From a virus, in IMG/VR virus record IMGVR_UViG_3300030202_000401, positions 12,008-54,093 of that record: a stretch of DNA of 42,086 nt. The stretch is one strand, 5' to 3'. This document shows positions 9,501 through 18,534 of the stretch, piece after piece. The notes under the pieces were generated by a model, which saw only the letters and a list, made by a program, of their open reading frames with translations, had not been told where the DNA came from and searched no databases. How positions within the stretch are numbered: the first letter of the stretch is position 1; each line of letters starts with the position of its first letter. Made by a program: the position numbers and the translations under genes.

Positions 9501-12500
9501 ATCCTTTAGAGTTCATTATAGTAACGTTAGACGTATCTAGCTCTGCTTGATTTTGTAAATCCTGCACATTACTTTTTGCTCCTTTAGTAGCACTTCGCAT
9601 ATTAATAACGTGCACTTTACCACCTTCCATAGCGTTGTGCATTTTTCGTAGCTCTGGGAACTCGTTTGCTATTTCGTTTGTAACAATTGTGTATGAATTC
9701 TTATCCATAGACAATGTCATTGTACCATTTCTAAGCGTAAGCTCTTCGTGATAAGGCTTGATAGGATAAATAGACACAGGGTTGCCATTATCATCTACCC
9801 ATCCCAAACCAGCTTTATCATTTGCATAGGCCTGATTGTCTCTTTCGCCCCATTGCCCCATTCCTTGCATTATACCACGGTACATTTCTGTGCTAATAAA
9901 AGACTGCGCATCAGTTTTTTCTAAGCCCGCATTTGCATTAGTATACTTTTCAGATATTGTGTTAGCTACTTCTACGCTGTTACCTGCTGCAATTAAATTG
10001 TCTCGCATTCTATCAGCAACCTGGTTAGCTCTATCTGAATCTATAAAGTTAAAATCTGCTACTGTAATTGCGTTGTAATAAGGCATCATACCATACGTAG
10101 GATCGCCTTTAGCTTCTCCAGCAATTAGTAATTTTTGCCCTGGCGTTGTAACTAGGGCCATACGCTTATAGAAGTCTTTAGTGTCTTTTGTAAATCCAAA
10201 CCCGCCTCTTAACAATTTAGCTGCTTCTATACGCCCAACAAAGTCATTAAAGACAAAGCTTTTTACAAAGTCTTTTCTAGTAGACATGTCTGTATGCACT
10301 TCTTCTCTTAATGTAATGTCAAACTTTTCTATTTGCGCAGTAACATCGTCTTCGTATTTGTTAAGCTTATCTTTAACTTGCTCTACAAGACTGTTAAGTC
10401 TAGCTTCAAAATGCTGACCTGCAGGGCTGATTCTATATCTTTCATTGCCTGATACATATTCTTCCACTTGGCTTGCAAGGCGTTTAAGACCTTCTTTGCT
10501 AGTAGGACTTCCTGGCATATACTCTTCATGCAAGTTTAAACCTTCTAGTTGAGCTCCATCTTCTGTAAAAATAGTGCCGTCTGCGTTAGTAGGAATAGAT
10601 CCTTTTTTATAGTGATAGCCTTCTATAAGTTTTGAGGTATCTCCTGTTAGTCTAGCACGTTTAACCTGTTTATCTGCCTGGTCTAGCCTAGCTAAGTCTT
10701 GTAGTATTAGCCCTTTAATTATATCTTCTTTAGATACTCCTGCTGCTTGTTGGTTATCATACCTAGGCTGGATCATAAAGTCTAGATTTCTACCAGGCAT
10801 TGTAGGTATAGCTATTCTAGTTAGCGATGCATTATTATTATTTGCAAAAGCATTTAGCCTTACAATAAGTGATGACCTAGATGACTGCTCGTCGTAGTCA
10901 CTTATGTTGCCGTTAGCTTCTTTTAAAGAGTCTAAAGATCTTATTCCTTCCTCTTCAAACGCTTCTCTAAAAGTAGGACTATTTAAAAGACGTGTTACTA
11001 AAACAGACTGGTGACGGAAATCAGATCCTGGATTATACAAAGGGTCTTGCAGCATTGTCTGCAGAAGCTCGTTACCTTGCTTAGACTTTATATTTAAAAC
11101 TACCTCGTCTAAAGTTGTTGGTAGGTTTACAGGGTAGTACGATTTGTTTGTACCACTTATAAAAGATCCTATGTACTTACTGTCAAACAGAGGTGCTATA
11201 GAAGCTATCTTGTTTATAGTTGACCCCTCTCTTGTGTAGATGTTTTTATTTTGCCTAGCTACTTCTCGTAAACTTGCCAGCGGTTTCTTTTTACCTCTGT
11301 ACGATGGGTTAATGTAGTTGTTAAATAACAACATTCCATTTGCAGGTCTGCCACCTATAAATCCACCTATCGTAAAATACCTAGTTAAATTAGCTTTTGT
11401 AGTTTCTAAGGTAGGTCCGTACTGCATTCCTAAACTCCATAAGTAATCTCCTAATGCATCTACTGCCTCACTAGGTACTGGGTCATTAGGTCTAAGATTT
11501 GTAGTAGCCCTTTCTAGTCGTTCCCAAGCATTGTCAGCAGCTGCTAGCTTTTCTGGGATTACTTCTAAATTGCCTTCTGCATCTTCTTTGTATAAAGCCC
11601 TAGGATTAGGAGCCTGCCTCTCAATAGAGTTATTGTTGTATCTAGTACGGTAACGACGTGCTGTATCGTTCTCGTTAGGGTTAGACATTTTAGTAGTAAC
11701 CTTTACATTACCCTCTGCATCTATCCCGCGTTCTATTCTAAATAAAAGAAACTGCTTGTAAGCTAGCGCAAAGTTAGAAAATATTGCTGCTTGCTGATTA
11801 GGCTCTAGCCCTCGTAGTCGTTCTACTATAGGAGTAAGTTCTGGTTTGTATTTAGCTCGCTGCTCTAACTCTGCTAGCATAGCTGGAAAGCTTGGCTGCT
11901 CTGCTGTAGCTTGCGCTAATTCTCCATACACCATATCAATAGGCATATCAGTTTGGTAGCCTTGGCCTAATAATTTTTTTAGTATAGAATTTGGATTATC
12001 GTACTTGATTCCTGCAAGAGCGCTTTTAGCTTCAGCTGATAAACGATCTCTAGGGTTTTCTTGCAGTCTTGCTACACTGTATATACGTACAGGAGTCTCG
12101 TCCATTTCTACTAGCATTTCCCCTTCGCTAGTCATCTTCATTCCATGGTTAGCCAAGCGGTCTTGTATTTTATCTCTCCACCCTACAGTTTCAATGTTGC
12201 CTGTAGCTTCATTAACTTGACTGTTCCATCTATCGTAGACGTCAAAAAATACTATCTCTCCTACAGGCGTAAGTGTTACTCCTTCAGGTAAGTTATTTCG
12301 TAGGGCATTAAAGTCTCTACCACTTTCTTTCCAGGTATTGTATAGGTCTACTGCTGTGTTAAGATCTTCTTGAGATCTGCTAAGGCCCTCAAAACTTTCA
12401 CCTAATAGCATTTTTGCAAGTGTGCCGTTATCTATAGGCTTGCCTTTAGCATCTAGACCAGGGTTAAAGAAATCATTTACACTATTAGGGTTTCTAAAAA

Positions 12501-12948
12501 ACTCTGGATTTTGCTTACGTGCTTCAGACACAAATGTAGATGCAATGTCTAGTATCTCTGTTTCTAGCGCTGGATCAACTAAGTTTTGCGCTTTCGTTAC
12601 TGCAATACTTTGTGCATTTGCTCTTGCTTTTGCAGCTACTCCTGCTTTTGTAACAGTTAGCAGATCACCGTTAGTGTTCATCCACTCTACCTTACCATTG
12701 CCGTATATAAGTTTAGGCTCACCATTATCATCAGTAAACAGACTATCAGCCGCTTTAGGATTAGAATCCCACTTCATACCAAACCAGTCTGTAAACTCTT
12801 TAGTTTGTGTATATGCATATATCTCGTAAGCGTCCTGATTACCAACGATTGTTGCTAGCTCTTTGTACAGCTCAGAAGATTTACCGTTAGGAGCATTTAC
12901 TCCAACAACAGCACCTGTCTTTTTATCTCTTATTATTTTACACGCCAT
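6547..12948 (-). CDS. crAss-like virion DNA-dependent RNA polymerase
   Basis: A 2133-residue single-chain RNA polymerase, likely packaged in the virion and injected to transcribe early phage genes. The active-site signature is GSDFDIDKMYI with the metal-binding triad Asp1407, Asp1409 and Asp1411. This is the crAss-like (QDE-1-related, double-psi beta-barrel) form of the cellular DFDGD motif and matches that reported for gp66 of Cellulophaga phage phi14:2, which is of similar length. About 39 residues upstream, GYRVPNQGK (Arg1368, Pro1370) corresponds in spacing to the RxP element before DFDGD in cellular beta-prime subunits. The N terminus carries MACK, GKSSELYKEL (22-31) and an EFTDWFG...DDNGEPKLIY stretch (51-82) like that of large polyvalent phage proteins. 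The gene is coupled by TAATG overlaps to giant proteins on both sides. The activity call rests on motif, length and context. Confidence 0.93.
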   Translation of the reverse strand: MACKIIRDKKTGAVVGVNAPNGKSSELYKELATIVGNQDAYEIYAYTQTKEFTDWFGMKWDSNPKAADSLFTDDNGEPKLIYGNGKVEWMNTNGDLLTVTKAGVAAKARANAQSIAVTKAQNLVDPALETEILDIASTFVSEARKQNPEFFRNPNSVNDFFNPGLDAKGKPIDNGTLAKMLLGESFEGLSRSQEDLNTAVDLYNTWKESGRDFNALRNNLPEGVTLTPVGEIVFFDVYDRWNSQVNEATGNIETVGWRDKIQDRLANHGMKMTSEGEMLVEMDETPVRIYSVARLQENPRDRLSAEAKSALAGIKYDNPNSILKKLLGQGYQTDMPIDMVYGELAQATAEQPSFPAMLAELEQRAKYKPELTPIVERLRGLEPNQQAAIFSNFALAYKQFLLFRIERGIDAEGNVKVTTKMSNPNENDTARRYRTRYNNNSIERQAPNPRALYKEDAEGNLEVIPEKLAAADNAWERLERATTNLRPNDPVPSEAVDALGDYLWSLGMQYGPTLETTKANLTRYFTIGGFIGGRPANGMLLFNNYINPSYRGKKKPLASLREVARQNKNIYTREGSTINKIASIAPLFDSKYIGSFISGTNKSYYPVNLPTTLDEVVLNIKSKQGNELLQTMLQDPLYNPGSDFRHQSVLVTRLLNSPTFREAFEEEGIRSLDSLKEANGNISDYDEQSSRSSLIVRLNAFANNNNASLTRIAIPTMPGRNLDFMIQPRYDNQQAAGVSKEDIIKGLILQDLARLDQADKQVKRARLTGDTSKLIEGYHYKKGSIPTNADGTIFTEDGAQLEGLNLHEEYMPGSPTSKEGLKRLASQVEEYVSGNERYRISPAGQHFEARLNSLVEQVKDKLNKYEDDVTAQIEKFDITLREEVHTDMSTRKDFVKSFVFNDFVGRIEAAKLLRGGFGFTKDTKDFYKRMALVTTPGQKLLIAGEAKGDPTYGMMPYYNAITVADFNFIDSDRANQVADRMRDNLIAAGNSVEVANTISEKYTNANAGLEKTDAQSFISTEMYRGIMQGMGQWGERDNQAYANDKAGLGWVDDNGNPVSIYPIKPYHEELTLRNGTMTLSMDKNSYTIVTNEIANEFPELRKMHNAMEGGKVHVINMRSATKGAKSNVQDLQNQAELDTSNVTIMNSKGLRLPQIITKKKAEKILMSRQIRKNIIANIVADANYTVDGQTMKGAEVFARFQDIVSENILEDTNNFNKSMGITRLQKAERDTQEYADAKLDHLKKVRDRLAQQVKDRELPANYLKGLDIVPNGRYDWRFRVPLSFPNYQAKFEQILLSTVKQDIFNQMIKGKELVQIAEAGGHGVDGELRMYDGTNRAEVRIKASTLGLSPGTDIADVDPKVLEVIGYRVPNQGKNSSLPIKVVGFLPESHEKAIMVPGGVTVQMGSDFDIDKMYIIQPETEIVDGKMQRVGVDFAKDPSKMNRQERDTALYSLMDSIITSPTHLREVLNPLDDPKLYDLGANLLRAGTIEDRNHPLVELTQEERNKSGQRLTGLWANFLSGHNVLSNNPLQSKVAINLNGESLNMLGMIQAVDGTYVDQNISLYLSAAVDAAKKPVQVDINDNLYTVPVAGFMLSVGVPVQDVVHFLSQPIIQEVIEESKVNGYGLNRMSKAISTVAKKYKGVVPELISPMSSAKLEESAVGAATEVEELNIPAEQLAYLGNFKQFFEVGRQLQTLNQLITPDTLENVNEMSAIAAHLEREDAFFRDPESSLIKGGAEFVSSNRDGTRPVYPISIAYRGILQTALNTAETAGLINNRPAFFTFKQILKQDLNINTLTPAQHKFIDKALFLKMMADRNSPLAPLMSEQAARAMYTGPNNIAARLTALKEKYPGLSRNSFVESLQEDPANNDANAKVFKVKFDNSSDLTAHDKNRLSNDLLLLVTRPESYANNQDNAQEAAEIKQLGKMIVANQLLTNGFAPGPGAYIDLIPVEAFTTNILSDSPIALTPIEFFANNAETTLLNETFQDFVHDFVRSFGTAKPGGRNILPVVRYKGMPGTKTPGIPNSVPMSKQTAVHTKNKGFAAYFVTYHPTEGPIMYVRESANPFVGNYKRLQPLGVPGKMHEILSSKDSMDSIIPSEGTTDLPGANYVSEPAAKDIVMPESVEQPLKLCKA

Positions 12949-15900
12949 TAGTTACAACCTTGATCTAATTGATTTTTTGCTATTGTATTAGCCATACCTC
13001 CTTGTCCCATTAGCCTGCGCAGCTCTTCGAGATTTACTTCTTGCTCAGTGCTAGAAGTTTTTGGAGACTCTGTGTTTTCTACTATCTCTTGCACGGTAGT
13101 ACCTTTTAAGTTGCCTTTTGCAAACTTAACTCCTATATTATTAAACACACTACCTCGTACGTTTGTTACGTCTGTAGTTAATATTGCGCTATGTCCAAAC
13201 CTACCAGCTATATCACCAGTCTCTGGACTAGCATTGTTGTCAGTACCAAATAGGTAGTCTTGGTAGTTGTCGTAAGATATACCTGTTACCTTAGATACAT
13301 ACGGCGCATTAGCATTTGACGCTGCAATATCTACATTGTACTTTTTCTTTTCTAAAAACTTTCTTAAGTCTGCCGTTATACCTCCTCTATTATCCATCTC
13401 TGCATATAAATCTACTATGCCTGTTGATGAGAAATTTGCCTGAAACTCTTTAGTAGCAGCTGGAGCCATTTTACGCCAAGTGTCTGCTGACTCATCGTAC
13501 TGTACAAAGTCAAACCTTGGTGACCCGCCTCTTTGAATAGCTTTAGTAAGCTCGTTTTCATTTATACGAACCATAGCAGTAGCCTTGTTTGATGGAGACC
13601 CGTACACTATATAATTTGTACCATCTTCAAATTGATTAAACTCTAGGAAAGTACTGTTTTGCATAGCATTTTTTCTAGAGTCTGCTGTTTTACTATTTGC
13701 TACTATTTCTGCAGCGTCCGCAAGGTTTCCTTCTCCAAGCTTATTGAATACTACATTTTGTGCCTGCCCGCTAAGCTTAGCAGTGCTTGCAATAGCAAGT
13801 TTAGACTTACCATCAGGACTGTTTTCAGGTCTAATAACTACAGCTATTTGACCAGAAGTAAGGTTTTCAAAGTTTTGATGGTTTCCTAAGTCTGCATCAA
13901 TAGCTTCATTACCTGTTACCCAAGCACTTACTCCTCTATCTGCGCTTACTGCAGCTAGAATAATACTTCCTTCATCGTTCTTTTGGAATACGTCAGTAGG
14001 TTTAGAGAAGTAAGGATCGTATCTATATTGTTGCTCTCCAACTGCATCTACTTCTGTAGGCGTCTGCACTCTTGTATGATTAAGATTTCTTGGAGAAGCT
14101 GCTTTCTGGCTAATAACGCTAGTAACTCTTTCTCCTGACAGCAGTTTTTTTACAAGAGCCCTTCTGTCTGCAGCAGATGCACCGTCAGACTTTTCTAGCT
14201 TACCTACAATCTCTCCATTAATTTTTACATAGATAGGCACCACATCAAACGCTCCTGATACAGATCCGTCTGCAAGAATACGTGGTGACATACGACCGCT
14301 TTCTTTAAAAAAGTCATTCTCGATTAATTGAAACTCTACTTCTGTGCCTACAGGTGATGCAGCTAGTAGCCCTCGATTAGGAATAAGTACCGTTGCATCT
14401 CCATTTAGAACATCCTCATTAGTTTCTACTGCGCCGTTAGGAGAAGCTATTCTTACAAACTTATAGTTAGTTTCTTTTCTTCTTATTACATTGTCGTCGT
14501 TAGCCATGCCTACCCCTATATTACCTCCTGTAGGAGCCTCGTTAGGAGGCACTGCAGTCTGTGCTGCTTCTTGTAGTGCATCTCCAAATGTAGGAGCAGC
14601 TGGATCAACGTCTTCCCAGCTAGCATCATCCATGTCATCAAATAGACCAAGCTGTTCTCCAGCTTGTCCTGTGTCGTTATCTGGAACAGGCTCGTTATTT
14701 ATAGCCTGCTCAATTTTAAGCGCCTCATTATCTGTAGGAGCAGTTACGCTTTCTTCTACTGGACCTTCTACATCAGCCCTCGCGCCTTCAATTTCTCCTC
14801 TAGTATCAGCCTTCTCTCTTGCATTGTCTTCCCTTTCAGCGCTTGCTGCGTCTGAGAGCTCAGCCTCTTCTCGAGGTCCTGCAGTTTCATTACTTCTTTC
14901 ATTTTCTAAACGTTTTAATTGTTGCTGCTCTACAGCTATTGCAGCTTGCAGTTCTTTAATTCTTTCTTGAGCTTCTCGGATTGCAGCTCTTTCAGTGTCC
15001 ATAGTTTTTACGGCCTGCCTCTTACTAGCAATCCACTCATCTGTAGCCTTTTCTGTCGTGCTTGCAGCATTTAACGACTCGACTCTAGCTTTTGCATCAA
15101 GGCCTTTTTCCTTAGATACTTCTATTTGGCTTTGAAGTTCAGTAATTTGATTTTCATGATCTTCAATTACCTGCATTGCTTTATTTTCTGCACGAAGTAT
15201 CTCGTTAGATGTAGGAGTCACAGATTCTCTACGGTACTTTAGTACCTTTTTCATCTCACGAATTCGCGCAGTCAACGAGCGCATTTCTTTGTTTAACGCT
15301 TTTAGTTCAGGATCATTTTTTAGATCTTCTTTAGTTGCACCTGCTTCTTGTATATAAGATGTACGCAGATTATCAGAAGCTTGCAGAGCTGCATCAAACA
15401 GCCGTTCTAATTCATATATCTCTTGCCTTAAGGCTGGTGTAGTTTTGCTACCATGTTTACCAGTAGTAGCTTTCCTTCTAATAATTTCTTCTGCAGCTTT
15501 CTTTTCTAACAAAGCTTGCTCACGGTTTATAGTAGGCTGGCCTTCTACTTTTGCCATTTCAGATAGAATAATGTGGTAAGCCAGTGTTTCTACTCTATCC
15601 TGAGGACCCCATATAACATGTCTGTTGCCCTGCTCATCGAATAAGCTGACAGTTTTTATACCGCCGTCTCTTGTACGTTCTATTGCATCTAGTGGATTTG
15701 TTCTGCGGTTAAAGAATCGTTTACCATCAATAATAAATTCTCTACCATCTGCACTAGCTGCTGTTACGCCTCCAAGGTTTTCTTCTTTAAATGCATCTTC
15801 TACAGGTTCTGCGACGCCCGCATTTATAGCCTCAGCAACCTTTTCTTCTATAGGCTGTCCTTCTTTCTGCTTGTTTAAGGCTGCTTCTGTTTCTGTTATA

Positions 15901-18533
15901 GCTCTAGTTAACCCTGCACGTTGTGTAGGACTAAGACTTTCTGGATCTATGTTTTTTAAATCTTTTAGTCTATCCTCGAGAGACATATTAATTCTCTCTT
16001 GTATAAAGTTATCTGCAGCTGCCTTCTCTGCTGCGTTTAGTGCATCTAGCTTGTCCTCAAGCTGTTGCTTTTGTGCAGGCGTCAAGTCGTTTACATCAGG
16101 AGAATTAGCAACAAGATCTGCTGCTGTAGCAGAGTTGCTAATAGCTTCGTCTAATCTATTTTGAACTTGTTGTTCTTTAGCAATACGCTCATTATTTGCT
16201 ACCTCTTCTTGGAAAGCTTGACGGTAAAAAGGATCAGATACTAGTTTATTATAAGCATTTAATGCACGGTCTGTATCTGACATAAGACCTATATAGTCAT
16301 TTGCCTGTCGGCCAAACTTATCCGCAGCTATTGCACTACCATTAGGGCCCAGCATTTGGTCCTGTATGTTTTTTAATGCTGTAGCTATTGCAGTATTTCT
16401 TTTTACAAGATACTCTTCAGCAGAAGGAGTCTCCTCGCTAAGAGTAACATCTTCCTCAGCAAAGGCTTCAGATATTGCTTTTTTAACATCTATGCCAGAG
16501 TTCTTAAGTGCAGGGTCATTGTCAATAACTTGCTGCATGTCTTTTTGCAAAGACTCCATACGTGCATTTCTATCTGTAATAAGTGCACCGTTATAGATTA
16601 GCTCGTTTCTTAACGCTTGTTGTTGGTTATAGACAGTATCCTCTGCAGCTCTTTCTGCCTCAGTCATCCTCATTCTAGGCAGACCTTTAGTCTTGTCAGG
16701 CAGAGGAAACATTTCATTAACGTTTTCGTACGTAGTTTTTAACTGCTCTAATTTACCTTTAAGATTGTCTACTATTTGAGCTTGACTTTGTCCGCCCGCC
16801 TGATCTGCAAGAGATAGCGTATTGCCGTTTGAATCTACGCCTGTGTATCCATACATCTTTTTAAACTCTCCCTCAGACATGCTTTTAGAGTCTTCTAGCT
16901 TTTCCATAAGCACATCGAACCCTCCCTGATCAAGAATATTGAGCCCATTATTAAAGATCATCTTCATCTGGACATCTTTAAACCCTTTATGGTCTCCTCT
17001 ACTTAGAGCATCTTGCATTTGCTGTATGTAACTTGCATTTGCATTTTCTGCCTGTGCAGCTGCCATAATGTTATCAAAGTACCCTGCATCAATAGCAGCT
17101 TTTAAATTTGCTGCGGCAGCCTTTCTATTTTTGTACTCTCCTCTAACTGCAGCTCCTCCACCTCCCATTAGGCCACCAGTAAGAAAACCTACTAGCATAG
17201 ACTCTCTACCTTCTTGTGTACCAAAAGTTTCTGAGAGTCCTTTCATCATTGCGCCCCATCTGTCACCTACTCCTCCGTCATGATATTTATCAGTATGAAG
17301 AGTGCTTGAGTATATGTTAGACGCAAACTGTAAACCCTCTTGAGTTGCCTCTTCTAGACCTCCTATGGCAACTGGCTTTAGTCTGCTGAGGGCAGTACGC
17401 ATTACACCTCGTTCAGCTAGGGTATCAACTACCTCTCTTTTGGCTGCGTCAAATATGACGTCTTTATTAGCTTTAGTTGCGCCTTTAAATCCTAACGCCA
17501 TCTTACCAAACATTAAGGCGTTTGTACCACTAGTAACAACCATGTTCAGTCCAAAGTTTGCATTACCTGCAGAGATTGCAGCTTTGTCTATTTTAACTTT
17601 TTCTGCATCTGGTATTTGCCACTCATAATCTAAACCATTGTCTTCTAAATACTGTTGTACAAGATCGTCATGCACTCCTCTTTTAGTTTCTCTTGCCTCT
17701 ACAGAAGATTCTGCAAGAGACATCATAATAGCTGCGTCAAGCATTTGCCCTGCTCTTAAAGCAGACTTGCTAATTCCCGCTCCTTTTGCTAAAGTAGATG
17801 CTAGCTTGGTACCTTGAGTAATTGCTTTAGATAGTCTATACATACCTAATAGCTTGCTACCTGCACCTACTGCTTGAACTCCTTTAGCCGCCATTCCTAC
17901 ATACCCTGTCCCTCCAGTTAAAAACATAGTTGCAACAGCTCCAAGACTGTATCCTAATCCATTTGCAACAGTGTCTGCATAGAAGTTAGCTGTCCCCATT
18001 TTTTGCAGAGTTGTCATATTCATCTCTGATTCAGTGTAGTAATTAGGGTAATGCTCACGCATCCACTCATTTGCGCTGTCTACAGTTTGACCAACTACAT
18101 TGTCATAATATTGACCACCTGTTGCAAGCTCCCCAAGCCCAAATAATATTCCTATTGTATTTTCTGCTATAGCTCCTAGAGTAGTAACTCCCGCCTTAGA
18201 TAATCCTCTACCCCATTTTTCTGCTGTAGATTGGTTACGAGCTCTCTGTTCATCCCAGTTTAAATCTTGTCCTAATGCAACGTTATAAGCTTGATACTTA
18301 GATAAGTCATCTCCAGTTCTTCTAGTCCAAGTATGTCCCTGCATTTGTGCAGCTAACTCTCCTGGCTTACCTCCAAATGTAAGTCCCTTTACTTGCGCAG
18401 CTCCTGTAAGAGTTTGCCCAGTCATAGGATTTACTAGTAAGTCTTCTCCAGAAGTTGAATCTATTCCAGGAGCTTGTTCTCCTAGAGTCAATCCAGTCAT
18501 AGGATTTACAAGGGATGTATTTTCTTCTGCCAT
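12948..18533 (-). CDS. Giant probable virion cargo/ejection protein, 1861 residues
   Basis: Function not recognised from motifs. The N-terminal 50 residues contain LVNPMTG twice. Residues 100-230 hold several glycine- and alanine-rich hydrophobic stretches (for example AIAENTIGILFGLGELATG and YSLGAVATMFLTGGTGYVG), and another lies near 445-455 (FLTGGLMGGGG); such segments suit a protein that passes through or forms a channel in membranes. Residues about 1030-1210 are long charged helices, likely coiled coil, followed by an acidic low-complexity linker at about 1215-1270. The C-terminal 450 residues look like a globular beta-rich region. It starts one base after its upstream neighbour's stop and overlaps the polymerase start as TAATG. 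Its place beside the polymerase matches the cargo proteins of crAss-like virions. No signal peptide was seen. Confidence 0.75.
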   Translation of the reverse strand: MAEENTSLVNPMTGLTLGEQAPGIDSTSGEDLLVNPMTGQTLTGAAQVKGLTFGGKPGELAAQMQGHTWTRRTGDDLSKYQAYNVALGQDLNWDEQRARNQSTAEKWGRGLSKAGVTTLGAIAENTIGILFGLGELATGGQYYDNVVGQTVDSANEWMREHYPNYYTESEMNMTTLQKMGTANFYADTVANGLGYSLGAVATMFLTGGTGYVGMAAKGVQAVGAGSKLLGMYRLSKAITQGTKLASTLAKGAGISKSALRAGQMLDAAIMMSLAESSVEARETKRGVHDDLVQQYLEDNGLDYEWQIPDAEKVKIDKAAISAGNANFGLNMVVTSGTNALMFGKMALGFKGATKANKDVIFDAAKREVVDTLAERGVMRTALSRLKPVAIGGLEEATQEGLQFASNIYSSTLHTDKYHDGGVGDRWGAMMKGLSETFGTQEGRESMLVGFLTGGLMGGGGAAVRGEYKNRKAAAANLKAAIDAGYFDNIMAAAQAENANASYIQQMQDALSRGDHKGFKDVQMKMIFNNGLNILDQGGFDVLMEKLEDSKSMSEGEFKKMYGYTGVDSNGNTLSLADQAGGQSQAQIVDNLKGKLEQLKTTYENVNEMFPLPDKTKGLPRMRMTEAERAAEDTVYNQQQALRNELIYNGALITDRNARMESLQKDMQQVIDNDPALKNSGIDVKKAISEAFAEEDVTLSEETPSAEEYLVKRNTAIATALKNIQDQMLGPNGSAIAADKFGRQANDYIGLMSDTDRALNAYNKLVSDPFYRQAFQEEVANNERIAKEQQVQNRLDEAISNSATAADLVANSPDVNDLTPAQKQQLEDKLDALNAAEKAAADNFIQERINMSLEDRLKDLKNIDPESLSPTQRAGLTRAITETEAALNKQKEGQPIEEKVAEAINAGVAEPVEDAFKEENLGGVTAASADGREFIIDGKRFFNRRTNPLDAIERTRDGGIKTVSLFDEQGNRHVIWGPQDRVETLAYHIILSEMAKVEGQPTINREQALLEKKAAEEIIRRKATTGKHGSKTTPALRQEIYELERLFDAALQASDNLRTSYIQEAGATKEDLKNDPELKALNKEMRSLTARIREMKKVLKYRRESVTPTSNEILRAENKAMQVIEDHENQITELQSQIEVSKEKGLDAKARVESLNAASTTEKATDEWIASKRQAVKTMDTERAAIREAQERIKELQAAIAVEQQQLKRLENERSNETAGPREEAELSDAASAEREDNAREKADTRGEIEGARADVEGPVEESVTAPTDNEALKIEQAINNEPVPDNDTGQAGEQLGLFDDMDDASWEDVDPAAPTFGDALQEAAQTAVPPNEAPTGGNIGVGMANDDNVIRRKETNYKFVRIASPNGAVETNEDVLNGDATVLIPNRGLLAASPVGTEVEFQLIENDFFKESGRMSPRILADGSVSGAFDVVPIYVKINGEIVGKLEKSDGASAADRRALVKKLLSGERVTSVISQKAASPRNLNHTRVQTPTEVDAVGEQQYRYDPYFSKPTDVFQKNDEGSIILAAVSADRGVSAWVTGNEAIDADLGNHQNFENLTSGQIAVVIRPENSPDGKSKLAIASTAKLSGQAQNVVFNKLGEGNLADAAEIVANSKTADSRKNAMQNSTFLEFNQFEDGTNYIVYGSPSNKATAMVRINENELTKAIQRGGSPRFDFVQYDESADTWRKMAPAATKEFQANFSSTGIVDLYAEMDNRGGITADLRKFLEKKKYNVDIAASNANAPYVSKVTGISYDNYQDYLFGTDNNASPETGDIAGRFGHSAILTTDVTNVRGSVFNNIGVKFAKGNLKGTTVQEIVENTESPKTSSTEQEVNLEELRRLMGQGGMANTIAKNQLDQGCN
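18418..18509 (-). repeat. Two 17-bp direct repeats encoding the LVNPMTG motif
   Basis: The same 17 bases (ccagtcataggatttac on the + strand) occur at 18418-18434 and 18493-18509, 75 bases apart. They encode the two LVNPMTG copies near the N terminus of the 1861-residue protein. The bases around them also agree partly, so this is an internal duplication of a short peptide motif rather than a regulatory site. Confidence 0.7.
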
Positions 18534-18534
18534 A

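Noticed and set aside
6547-12948. Intron, intein or homing endonuclease within the polymerase gene
   Set aside because: The frame is continuous and I saw no intein end motifs or nuclease signatures around the catalytic region.
14491-16164. Long + strand open frames of 159 and 179 residues opposite the 1861-residue gene
   Set aside because: They lie wholly antisense to a long gene, have Ser/Leu/Ala-rich shadow composition and no family motif.
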